Below, piece after piece: positions 10,801 to 21,194 of a DNA stretch of 64,000 bases. The notes beneath the pieces were generated by a model, which was given only the letters and a program-made list of their open reading frames with translations, had not been told where the DNA came from and searched no databases. Where the stretch lies: NCBI GenBank assembly GCA_958299035.1, contig CATQJL010000316.1, positions 38,614,025 through 38,678,024 of the forward strand, written 5' to 3'. Source of the DNA: Cylicocyclus nassatus. Lineage: Eukaryota; Nematoda; Chromadorea; Rhabditida; Strongylidae. Position 1 is the first letter of the stretch. The number at the start of each line of letters is the position of its first letter. A program made the translations under genes and the position numbers.

Positions 10801-13665
10801 AACTAATCGAAGTAAGGGAAAAAATCAGAACGCGAATAAATTAAAAGAGAAACATAGTTTATGAAGAACGCCCTAAGCGAAGATGCAGAAATGGACTGAA
10901 AGGTACCCCATTATGGAGATGTCTTCTTACGTATATTTTGGACGTTCGATGAGCGTGGAAAACGACTTGAGTGGAGAAATTAACAGGAGAAGAAGAGCAG
11001 CCTGGGCCGCCTTCAGGTCTCTGAAGGAAGCCACTGACCAGCTAACGGACCCGTGCCCACCTGTTCGACTCAACCGTTCCGGCGCTCTGTTACGCAGCTG
11101 AGTGGGCCGACACTGTAGCCAAGTCGAAAGCTCCACGGACCACCCACAGAGCGCTTGAGCATAGTCCTCTGAAGATCACTCGACACAAACAACATCTTGC
11201 CAGATTTCGCAGTACGGATACGAGAAGAATGTCCCGTCTTCGTGACTCAGCGGAATACGTTGCGAAAGCGAAACACCGATGGGCCGGTCAGATCATGAGA
11301 AGAACAGACGACAGATGGACACTAAGAACATCTGAATGGATTCTTCGCAAAGCCAAAGTCCTCGAGGAAGACCAACGAGATGGGTAGACGTGTTCGTGGA
11401 ACGGATGGACCAGCGGGGAATGAGCTGAATACGATTTTCGCATCTGAAACTCGTGAAAGTGACCACCGAGGTCATCCTAGAAGATCGTAGATGTCGATTA
11501 GCTTCAATCGCTGATTCCAAATATGCTATTCCTAGCTGCCGAACATCAATCCGGAACGATGGGTTTTTTTTTTCGCAAAACTGGCAAACTCATCGGCTCA
11601 TTGGCATCACGGCATCATCATCTCAGTGCTAATACAATTGCGTTAAGCTTCTTTCTAGTGAGGAAAACTTGGATATGTGTTATTTTGAAGTCTCGTTTCT
11701 TTTTTTTAGCAAATTTTTACCTACAGGCAGTATTGCAATGTTCAGTAGTATGCCAATTTTGCGCAAAAAAAGCCCATAAATCTCTTCGGAATGGTGCGCG
11801 GCAGCTAGGAATAGCATAATTGGAATCAGCCCGAGCTAAGTTAGGTAGTTTTCCTTATAAGTAAGTATATTTTGGGCAGTGGATTCCAAAGCTAAATTAT
11901 TATAATTACAAAGCGAGAAAGGTGGAGTGATTTGATAAAAGGAGAAAATTTCTAGGCTTTTGCTGCTCTTAAAACGCTGCACGCGAATATTTGTCTAGTG
12001 TTTGGTATTTCTGAAAAGTGCACTCCAATAAGAGTTAGAATGTGAGTAATTTTGGAGCAACATTTATCGCTACGAAGAAAAGGCGCAAGGAAGTGAGACC
12101 CTCAAATTTTCTGTTTGTGCGCAAGGAGGAAAGTTTGTTTGTCTAATTTAAGAATTTCAGAATGGCAACTCATAATTTTTATTTCAACTCGCTAAACAGA
12201 GAAGACTTGTATACAGAGACCTAACTCATTTCTACATCTATCGCATCTTGAGAACGAAGCTTAGAAAGCCAAGACACTGAGCTTTTGAAAATAGAAAGTC
12301 AAAAAACTGAGTTTTTGGAAATTTAGCAATATTGGGGCATAACTCCTTACTCCTCCTTAATACTATCATGACTCCTAACGTCTTTATATTAGTAGAAAAT
12401 TCTGAGTAGTCGAGGTGTTATAATAACTTTAAATTACTTTCCCTAAAACCATGGATGAAAAGTAACAATAAAAGTTTTTTTTGGAAATATGTCAAAAAGA
12501 AATCGTCTTTTAGAAAGCTTAATACTATTACATTATTGAAAAGTATGAAAGTACCTTCACGCATATGGAAAATAGCAGCTTAAATGAGCATCATATTTGG
12601 TGGCTCAATTGCGGCATGGCAACAGAAGAAAAAACGTAAAATACTGTTTGGTCCATGAAGCCAGGCGAACATTCCCTTAGAAAGAAAGCAGGGGTTTGAG
12701 AGCAGATCTTTTGCAAAAAAAGCTGATGATTATTGGAAACACGTGAGAAAGACTTTAATCAACCTCTGTGATCTGCATTCCTTCGGGATTGCCGTAGGTA
12801 TCCCTATCAATCTCAACCATTGAGTCAATTCGTGACTGATGAATAACAGTGTTTCCATACGTACGAGGCATTTTTGGATTGACAACGGCTGGAAATATGA
12901 TCTATACGAAAAATTCATATCTAGACTTAGATGAAGACAACCCACCAATAATCTTTTTTGCACTTTCTATTGCCGCCAGTGAAGTGTCAACATTTACACC
13001 TACGCAACAATAGCCGAGGTCATCTGTAAATCAGAAAATTAGGAAAGGACAGGTTATTGAGATGCCCCTTGCCCGGTGGAGTGACTGATATCAAGGCGAC
13101 ATCAACAGGAAATGATCTATTGTGGAAGAAAGAAGGCATGTCCGAGAGGAAAATAGGTATGTAATCAGCATTTCCTGTAGCGAGAATATGATTTTTGTAA
13201 AAAAGCGATTTACATCATTACCTTCCTTCACCAAAGGCCGCAAGCTACCTTCTAAAAATAAGCAATTTGACCGGATTTTACCTAAAAAAAAAACGAAAAT
13301 TACTCTGATTTCCCTAACTTCTGCCTTTCGCAAACCTATGTACTTCTTGTCCGTCCAAGGAACTCTTCCACCAAGAAGAATATGAATCATTCGAATATCA
13401 CTCAACCCTTGCGTGTCAACCCGTTTACAAAGTGCATCGAGTAGTTCAGTAGGTGTGGATGCATGAGCATGAACATAGATATCTGTGTCTATAGAACAGC
13501 CCATTTTTTCTTGAAGTCAGGAAGCTTGGCAGCATTTGTACCTGATCCAATCGCACTAACAGCTTCATCTGCTGTTACCCGTTTAGGAGTTTTTCCGAGA
13601 ACAGGAGCGGACAGCCGACTTGATAATGGCATCAAAGTCCGATGTAATACTGCACTCCAACGCAT
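7862..13665 (-). CDS. Mitochondrial acetyl-CoA hydrolase / 4-hydroxybutyrate CoA-transferase family enzyme, 12 exons
   Basis: Exons (minus strand, in order): 13665-13542, 13488-13336, 13281-13222, 13174-13067, 13023-12946, 12888-12764, 8876-8810, 8755-8607, 8559-8478, 8436-8299, 8240-8113, 8047-7862. They sum to 1,398 bp with consistent phases, giving 465 residues plus stop, the usual family length. The first ~27 residues are Arg-rich and lack acids, suggesting mitochondrial import. Family landmarks include LQLGIGAIPD (about 236-245), LGVHTELLGDG (E262 matches the expected catalytic Glu by position), GIEIDITGQ (about 341-349), GGQVDFM, and C-terminal VVTEYGIASLGGKNVRQRA. The family moves or hydrolyses CoA on acetyl-CoA and short acyl groups. 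The C. elegans counterpart is probably acer-1 (from memory). Introns are 41-65 bp except intron 6 (3,887 bp, transposon-filled). Intron 4 and intron 9 donors are GG and CT rather than GT (see findings). The ATG is chosen for its position 2 bp after an ATTTTCAG acceptor. Confidence 0.93.
9571..11495 (+). pseudogene. Degenerate RTE-type non-LTR retrotransposon fragment (endonuclease end plus reverse transcriptase)
   Basis: Frames on the plus strand give, in order, the RTE endonuclease C-terminus (EIDHILTNRRWSLFDVSV, FCSGSDH near 9,730-9,810), the linker (about 9,850-10,330), LLFADDIVLFSS at about 10,737-10,772 (catalytic FADD of reverse transcriptase), and a C-terminal RAHLFDST / ALCYAAEW / KHRWAGQIMRR region to about 11,450. 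Many frameshifts and stops are present, and the fingers and palm between about 10,490 and 10,690 are largely deleted. The front of the endonuclease is missing, as expected for 5' truncation. It lies antisense in intron 6 of the CoA-transferase gene and belongs to the same family as the 21-25 kb copy. Confidence 0.85.
11497..11854. mobile_element. Partial palindromic MITE, same family as 38,334-38,916
   Basis: The segment starting CGCTGATTCCAAATATGCTA and ending ...CGAGCTAAGTTAGGTAG matches the 38-kb element over both subterminal blocks, in the same order. The outer left end is missing where it meets the RTE relic. The right end is next to a TTA at 11855-11857. Near 11,565-11,580 it has uninterrupted sequence where the 38-kb copy carries a 130-bp insert, so it serves as an empty site. 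Confidence 0.65.
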
Positions 13666-13675
13666 CTCTGAAAAT
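13666..13675 (-). promoter_or_regulatory. Probable spliced-leader acceptor before the CoA-transferase ATG
   Basis: On the minus strand ATTTTCAG ends at 13668, followed by AG and then the ATG at 13665-13663. This matches the nematode TTTTCAG 3' splice consensus used for SL trans-splicing, and no upstream coding exon is needed. It could instead be a cis acceptor for a 5' UTR exon. Confidence 0.55.
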
Positions 13676-15114
13676 AAGAAGAGAGAATTCGATGGACTTG
13701 GAAGAAAAATGAATGACAACAAAATCATCTTGGTAAACGCACTGCAAGGAGACACAAGGGGACGGACTAAACTGCTGAAAACTCAGTCATATTCAAAAAA
13801 ATGTAAGACGTGAATACATATTGAAAAGGGCACGACAACAACCTTGAAAGCAAAGTCCACTCAAAATTTTGCCTCCCATGTTTTTGTCATTTTCGGGCTT
13901 TTCCGTGTCCCTGATCAAAGATATGAAGCGCAAAATGAGCCAAAATCCTCAAAAAACTCGATTTCTGGGAGCTCTATTTTGAAGGCACGGACGATTTCAG
14001 CATGGGTGGGCGGAGCTTGACAGGGTGGGCGTGAGGTGGGCGAGGCTTGACGACACTTTTGCGGCCAGGTCCACTCAGAAACAACACTGGAGGACCGGAC
14101 CAACGCAGATGCCCCTCTCCTGGGGCCTACATTCAGGCTAGGTACTAACTGGAGGGGTTCGAATTTTGCTGGGCGCTGTCTCCAAACCATGCAATCAATG
14201 GTCTTCAAAAATTGACTAATTAGGATTTATATTTCTCCGGTATGTATTTGAGCTTTCCAGTGATGCTTCTTTGACGAAAAAATATAACCTCCATTGAATG
14301 ATATGAGAACTTTATACATAACGTATATATTATGATGCAAAAACAATTGAAAGTAGTACTTAGAGTAACTGCACCTCGAACAATTTTTTCACTGATCAGT
14401 AAAAAATTGCTCTATATCAAAATGGTGATACGGCACTAGTCAAATAAAGCTGTGTAATTGACAGAAGCGGCAATACTTTGCATAAAAATTAACAATTAAT
14501 GTTGACATTGATTTTCAAGAAGAGGATATACAAGGCACAACGTCTACTTAACCCAAGAACATGACACGTCAAAAAATCCAAAAGCACGGCGATTGACTGA
14601 ACTGCAATAATTTGTTGAATAAAGAAATACCAGCTTCCGAAATACAGCTGTTAGGGATTGGAAGGGGTATGAAAAATAAAATGATAAGTAACTGTTTTCC
14701 TCAGCAAGAAAAACTCCTTTGCAAGAAAAACCAAAGGTGCGAATTTTATCTTTCCAAATTTGATCAGATTGACAAGTAGTTGACAAGTAGGGAGATTTTT
14801 TGCACATTATTGTGCGCATTTCAGTTAAAAGCATTTCATTTTGGGTTATCGTGCTTCTGTCGAAAAAAAAAAGTACCATGCGTCAACTCTGTTTGTAATA
14901 ATCTGCAGGCTGCGTGACTTGATACGCAGCACGATTCAGAAAGCGCAAGATGACTAGTGAGCTTGAAGGTTGTTTATCGAACCTGACTGCAGAAAACTGG
15001 ACAGTTGCTCGCTATAAATCAGGCTCTGCACCAATGTGCACTCAAGAACAAAAACTGATATCTAAGAATTGTTTTTGCATAGTTACGGTTTCTTTGACAG
15101 AGTAATCTGATAGC

Positions 15115-15310
15115 TTACAACATGCTTTGATGGCATTTTCGACAATAATCGCATAGTCTGAAACAGATAAAATACTGAAAAAGAGTTGAAATGATGGATT
15201 ATGAGATGATGCAAATATTTAGACGGAATAGGAGATTAACTTAATTTGCACGGGATTATGTTAGCATAGCCATTGATTATTGTCGAAAATGCCATCAAGG
15301 CATGTTGTAA
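15115..15310. repeat. 36-bp inverted repeat (15,115-15,150 and 15,275-15,310)
   Basis: GATTATTGTCGAAAATGCCA... occurs on the minus strand at 15,150-15,115 and on the plus strand at 15,275-15,310 with 35 of 36 positions equal. The spacer is 124 bp. One arm is the candidate 39-nt exon; the other lies in its candidate upstream intron. Confidence 0.85.
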
Positions 15311-15385
15311 AAAAATGCATCTTACAAGGATTATGTTCTTGCCAAAGAGAACGTCTTGACCAACAGCTGTATCAGCGATGATACG
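15115..15385 (-). CDS. Possible small exons of an unknown minus-strand gene
   Basis: On the minus strand IIADTAVGQDVLFGKNIIL reads from about 15,380 to 15,324 and ends at a GTAAGA donor. A clean TTATCTGTTTCAG acceptor then precedes a 39-nt segment (15,155-15,117) ending at GTAAGC. Spacing (about 165 bp) and both sites suit a small intron. The reading frame across the junction is ambiguous and I recognise no family. Confidence 0.25.
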
Positions 15386-18300
15386 GGGTTACAGAATGTA
15401 GGAGGACAATTTCTAGCAAAAACAAGCATTCATCGGTGACCGTTACACCAAGAAAAGGAAAACATATGTTAGATGTTGAAAATTGTCGTAAAAAATTTTG
15501 CTACGTTTAGAAATTCCAAAAAGAAAATGTATTTCACATCAGCAGTGTTATACCTTGCTTCGACTTTACAAAATGAATGATTCGGATTTTTCGTCCACCC
15601 TAGGTGAGGTTGATGAGATATTGAGGCTGTTACATTCGTGGGCCCCTAGCTAAGTAACCTCCCAAGTCTCGCTGCAAAAAAATAACCGAAGCGAGAAAAT
15701 AGCTCCGAAAGGTAGAAGCGGCCCAGGTGGCTCTTCCCATCGACCTGGGTGGCCTGAAGACAACAGGTCCAGATTTGGATGGTCTCGGGGTAGATGGAAG
15801 TGTCGGAAGTCTGATAATCGTAATACTGCGCGACTGACAGTTCTGGATGCATTCAAGCTCCGTTTTGACTTGTTATCTCCAAACCACCCACGTTGATGGG
15901 TGGAACCACCTTAGCCGCTTCGACCTTCTAAAGTGGATTCCTCGCCTCGGAATTCATCTTTTGCAGCGGAACTGAAGCGTTTACCTAGTTAGGCATCGCT
16001 ATCATATAACATCAGAATGCCATCAACCTTTCTGGGCGGGCGATGTTTTTAAAAGCAGAGATTATTGCCTCCAGATGCGTATTGGCTTCTGCCAAACGAC
16101 AAAAACCGCTGCCATTCACGGGTAGAAATGAGAGATTAGAATACTAAACAGACTGAGAGCCCGCTCGATGGCCTTGCTGGTCAGCATGGTCAAAAAATAT
16201 GAAGGAAAGCGAGCGCTATGTTTAGACATTCATCTTAGAAGTGAATTTCACTTATCATCGGTATTACACAATAAAAATCAAAAACATGAAGTTTTAGATT
16301 ACTCAATTCAAAAATCAGAAATCAAGACAGATGTAAAATTTGGACAAAAAACTATAGTACTCTGCAGGGTAACAATCGTCGAATCACCTTCGGGTCAAGG
16401 TCGTGTTCACACATGTGTAAACTTGTCTCTCGCGCACTTACAGCTTATACACATGGCAGAGGGGTAGAGTGATAGGGGGAGGGGCAAAATTCTTCTGCAT
16501 ACAGACTGTAAGATAAGCAAAGAGACATTATCGCCCCACTTTTGGTAAGCAAATCTGCATATTTCTAATCACTTGAGCTAGAGCTGTGTATCAATGTTCG
16601 CTGAGATCAAGTCAGTTAATCAGATATGTAAAGACCATATTAGAATGTATCATGATACAAAAAAATTTTTGTCATTTTAATTTTCGAAATTCGACTAAAT
16701 CATTTTCCAAAAATCGGATAGCCAAGATATGTAAAAGAATAGCGGTAAAGCATGAACGTGCAATTCTTCCATTACGACTGGAATCGAGAGTTATCGATGG
16801 GGATGCAATAGAAAAAAAAGCATAATGGATGGCTTGCGCTCGTGAGAAATAATAAAGAGCAAAAAAAAATTTCGTTGGCCGGACAGAACTCAGTGAGAGA
16901 TTTTCTACAGCGAATGCTTGCAAAATCCGATGCAGGATTTTGGGTTCAAAATTAGGGATCGTGTAAAAACCTTATAAATAATACTGTATGAATAGATTCT
17001 TCAAAAAAAGATGCTAACATTGAGAAGCACGAATTGGTTAATAGCCTGCAAAAAATTTTTATGTTCAAACGTTGAAAAGAAGCGATTGATTGATGCGTTA
17101 TCGAGAAAACTTGCGAAGAATCGGCGATATGATTCAGCACTGAGAGACTGCCAAGGGGATGGGGGGGGGGGGACTGTTCACGGCGCGTTACTGCATTGAC
17201 ACGACAGTAGGAATTTCTCTCCTCTATCAACCCCAGTGAACTCCGGAAATTCTTTTCAGCGTCAGAAGCCCATAAGCAAACAGTGTTAAATTATTATGAA
17301 CCTTGCAATACCAGGCAAACGATCAAAATGGCAAGTAATAAATTCTTTAGGTGATATATGAGTTTGGTAGAGAAAAAGCAGATTTAACGGTGACCAATTC
17401 GTAGAAAGAAGTATGATAAAACTTTGATAAGATCGCACTTATCTTGTCGAGGTAGCAGAAACTTGTATAAATGGTAAAGAAACTGGAAGATTTGTAAAAA
17501 AAAAGAGATTAGAAACGACTCTCAAATTGAAATGACGCTCGAGTTAATTACGATCAATATGAAATAGGAATTTGGATTGATGAAAGTGAAGACAAATTCT
17601 ATAAGTAAACCCTAATAAGTTTTGGAACCGCGCAAAAGCTCCAAAACTACACAGTGGCATGGACACAAAGTGCAGACTCGTGCTTCAGTGCCAAAAGTTT
17701 GAAATCGATGGAGCGAAGCAGATAATGACGTATTCATTTCGACTCATTGCCATCTGGCAGACTATTTACTACCCTACTGTTCGTTATATGAAGAGAGGAC
17801 AATGCCTAAATACTGACTAGCCAGACGCTCTTTCCTGATATTCAAGAGAGGAACAACGCGCTATTAGTGTTATTAAAGATTGTCTCATGCACATGTGTTT
17901 TGAGTCTGTGCTTGTTTTGGCGGAGAGAACGTCTGGCCAAAGAAGATATCAACGTTTTGCATAATTTGCATTGTTTATGGCAGTCCTAAAGCGTTTAGTG
18001 GAACCAGGGAGTTCAAATGACCATTCATTTGTAAATCAGAGAAAAGAAGAGTTATGACAACACAAGCAGATTTACAGAGCGACAAAAAGCGAACGTTTCC
18101 GCGCGTCATAAATTTGCACGCAGGCAACCACAACCCCTATGCAAACAATGTGCACGCAGCAGCAGTGTCCAATGTTCGATCCATATGAATGATGCGACCT
18201 TGTCCATTCAATGCCTTTACGGAGAGTTGAACTTCCTGTCTAGTCTACCAGTACCAACCTCCAGTATAGTATAAGGTTTTCTTAGGTTGGAACATACGCC

Positions 18301-18839
18301 TTGCAGAAATTTTTAAAAATCTTTCCAAAATCCTTGGTAATTTAACTTGTACAATGTTTTTTCATTCGTTGAGGTTGAACGGAAAGTTCCGTCGGTTTGA
18401 TTTTGGAAAATCTGCAACTGCTCCCTTTGTGAAATAGTTGCTTACAAAAATTTCATCAAAAATTTTTCTACTCTTCAATAACATCTTCATGATCTTTGAC
18501 GAAAAGGAACTCCCGAGATAAATAATGAGAAAACCAACTACAGATTGAACTCTCGTGTTTTCAGTATAAATCGTTAACAATCTGGAACGCTGCAAAAAGA
18601 TTTGAAAACAAGTTTTTTACAGTCTATGTAAGCTGCTCTCTAACTGACAGCTTGAAGTTGTGTTGGTCGAGCTTTTCTATGAGAAGTTATTATTTTTATG
18701 GAAAGTGCGGAAGACTACAAAAAATACATTTTTACGTTTTTTTTGCGTTTTCCTCGAAAATCATAAAATTTTATAAAAAAGCTCGATCAATGCAATCTTG
18801 GAACTGCTAGAAAGAGCAGCTTACCTAGACTGTAAGAAA

Positions 18840-20837
18840 CACAGGTGCGATAGTGTGAGACTTTTCTCACCCCCTCTTCACCCGAGCGGGGACCAAGGTG
18901 ACCCCCTTCACCAAAAGCCGAGAAAAAAATCAACAGTGAGGTAAGGTTAAGCAAAGGAGATATTTGTACGTGAATTGTCAGTGTATAGGAAAGGAGGAGT
19001 CTGTTGAAAAAAGTGCTTGGTGACGGGTGTGAGTAGTGATTTTTGGAGATTTTCGGGTTTTTGACATAAAAAAAAATTCATAACTTTTGAAGATGAGCAT
19101 CTTTTACGGCAAGATGGGTTACCATTAGAACCGCCTCATTCTCCGCTCTCAGAAAATATACAGCATGTTTGAGATCCGTTTAAAAGAGTGCGTGGTGAAA
19201 GATGTGCCTATTGATTTCTGGGAATTTTCGAGTTTTAAAATAAAAAAATCCGTTACTACTGCAGATGAACAGCTGGTGCAAGGAAATAGTAACCTTCGGA
19301 ACCGCCTCGTTCTCCGCTTTCAAAAAATATATGGCATGCCTGATATCCATTCAAAAAAGTGCCTGGGTGAAGGGTGTGCTTAGTGATTTTTGAAGATACT
19401 CGATTTTTTATCATAAAAAAATTCATAACTTTTTTAGATGAATATCTTGTACGCCGAGATAGCCACCATTGGAACCGCCTCGTTCTCCGCTCTCAGAAAA
19501 TATACAACTTGTTCAAGATTCTTTGAAAAAACTGCCTGGTGCAGGATGTGCCTATTGATTTCGGGAATTTTCGAGTTTTCAGGATAAAAAAATCCGTGAC
19601 TACTGCAGATGAATAGCTGGTGCAAGGAAATAGTAATCATCGGAACCGCCTCGTCCTCCGCTTTCAGAAAATATATACTTTGCCTGGGATCCGTTAAAAA
19701 AAGTGCCGGGTGAAGGGTGGGTGAGACTTTTATAATGGGAGTGCTCAAGTAGACGCCTTTTTACAATGGTAAAAAAGGCTGTACTTGAGCACTCCCACTA
19801 TAAAAGTCTCACCCACCCTTCACCCGGCACTTTTTCTAACGAACCCCGGGCAAAGTATATGTTTTCTGAAAGCGGAGGACGATGCGGTTCCGATGATTAC
19901 TATTTCCTTGCACCAGCTATTCATCTGCAGTAGTCACGGATTTTTTTATCCTGAAAACTCGAAAATTCCCAGAAATCAATAGGCACATCCTGCACCAGAC
20001 AGTTTTTTCAAAGGATCTTAAACAAGCTGTATGTTTTCTGAGAGCGGAGAACGAGGCGGTTCTAATGGTGACTATCTCGCGAAAGATGTTCATCTAAAAA
20101 AGTTATGAATTTTTTATTTTAAAAACTCGAAAATCTTCAGAAATCACTAAGACACCCTTCACCCAGGCACTTTTTTTTGAGGGACACCAGGCAATATATA
20201 TATTTTCTGGAAGCAGAAAACGAGGCGTTTTCAATGGTAGTCATAACGGCGTAAATTATGTTCATCTTCAGAAGTTACGGATTTTTCTATCCTAAAAACT
20301 CGAAAATATCCAGAAATTACTACCCACACTCTTCACCAGGCACTTTTCAACAGACTCCAGGTAAACTATATATTCTCTAAAAACGGAAGACAAGATGGTT
20401 TCAGAAATATCCACCTTGCTGACGTTGCTGTTCATCTACAGAAATTACGAATTTCTTCTTTGAAAGAAATTCGTTGCTTAAAAATTGTCTAACTCTTTCC
20501 GAAACAAATGTTCGCATGCACATCAACTATGGTAATTCCAAGACCAGGCAGGGCGATGCAAAAAAAGAAAAGGAAATGTAAAAAAATACAAGGTGCTGGT
20601 CAGAAATATAATTGTATGCTAATCCAGCAGCGTATCACTTCACATTTCAGAAAAAAGACAAACAGTGATGGTAAGGAATTGGAAATTATGAACTTTGACT
20701 GGGAAAAATGATGGTCCCCCCCCCGTCGACATTTTACGATTTCTTTACCAAGTAAAACACCCTTCACCTTGGAAGGGTTGCGACCACTGTGACCCCCTTC
20801 ACCCTGGAGGAGTCATTCTCACCTTATCGCACCTGTG
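18840..20837. mobile_element. hAT-like fold-back element with 8-bp target duplication
   Basis: Termini CACAGGTGCGATA are inverted at both ends. Each is directly flanked by GTAAGAAA (18832-18839 and 20838-20845), a perfect 8-bp duplication as made by hAT transposases. The arms are each built of about four ~172-bp repeat units around a centre at about 19,768. No transposase is present. Open frames inside the arms mirror each other and are probably by-products. Confidence 0.85.
19120..20420. repeat. 4 + 4 tandem ~172-bp units in mirror orientation
   Basis: The marker GGAACCGCCTCGTTCTCCGC recurs at about 19,130, 19,297, 19,470 and 19,643 (plus), and inverted at about 19,880, 20,050, 20,215 and 20,390. 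Units alternate between two subtypes (CTCAGAAAATATACA and CTTTCAGAAAATATATA). The centre is a ~70-bp perfect-looking hairpin with arms GGGAGTGCTCAAGTA and TACTTGAGCACTCCC. Confidence 0.8.
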
Positions 20838-21194
20838 GTAAGAAATATGTTATCAAAACTTTCTGCAGCGTTCCACAATTATGACGATTTATTTTCAAAA
20901 ATCGAGAGTTGGAGTGGTTGCACTGTTCGAAAATTATCTCGGGAGTCCTTTGTCGTCAAAAAGTAGAGAAAATATTATTGAAAGTTAGATAGAATAAATT
21001 TTTCAAAAATCAAAACAATGGAACTTTTGGTTCAACCTAATGTATGCAGTACTGAGAATAGGGTATAGGGTGTAGCGCAAAGTAGTGATAGGAGAAGGCA
21101 AAAGGTTGACAATTTAGCCATCAAGGGATCTGAGTTAATCGTAAAGCATACAAACAAAACATTGTCAAAATGTTCCGTTAATTACTTAGATAGT

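Larger units (their letters stand above)
8877..12763 (-). other. Intron 6 of the CoA-transferase gene, enlarged by transposons
   Basis: Minus-strand donor is GAG|GTTGATT at 12763 and acceptor TTTTCAG at 8877; both flanking codons (phase 0) read straight through into family sequence. The intron is about 70 times longer than its neighbours. It contains an antisense RTE fragment (9571-11495) and a half MITE (about 11497-11854). The stretches 8,877-9,570 and 11,855-12,763 show nothing I recognise. Confidence 0.88.
13676..18281. other. Unassigned region upstream of the CoA-transferase gene
   Basis: No complete gene or element recognised. Contents noted: a minus-strand open frame at 13,915-14,208 in GC-richer, repeat-like sequence; possible small exons at 15,117-15,385; an imperfect inverted repeat pairing about 15,712-15,760 with 15,886-15,935 (CCACCCAGGTCGATGGG vs CCACCCACGTTGATGGG); a G-run at 17,160-17,171. 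From 16,170 to 18,280 short frames resemble nothing known. Confidence 0.4.
18282..21040. mobile_element. Mariner-like MITE (TTAGGTTG ends) carrying a nested fold-back element
   Basis: The left end TTAGGTTGGAAC and the right end TTAGGTTGAACCAAAAGTTC (other strand) are diverged terminal repeats of the same type as family B. Inner blocks of the outer element pair across the insertion (CTGCAGAAAG/AACGCTGCAAAAAG-type blocks near 18,575 and 20,870). The middle is interrupted by the 8-bp-duplicating element at 18,840-20,837. The exact TA target at the outer ends is not clear. Confidence 0.65.

Noticed and set aside
14130..14200. tRNA-like B box (GGGGTTCGAATTTTG)
   Set aside because: No matching A box, no acceptor stem and no cloverleaf around it.
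19434..19982. 104- and 65-codon frames starting MSTPTIKVSPTLHP
   Set aside because: Mirrored in both arms of the fold-back and built from the 172-bp units.
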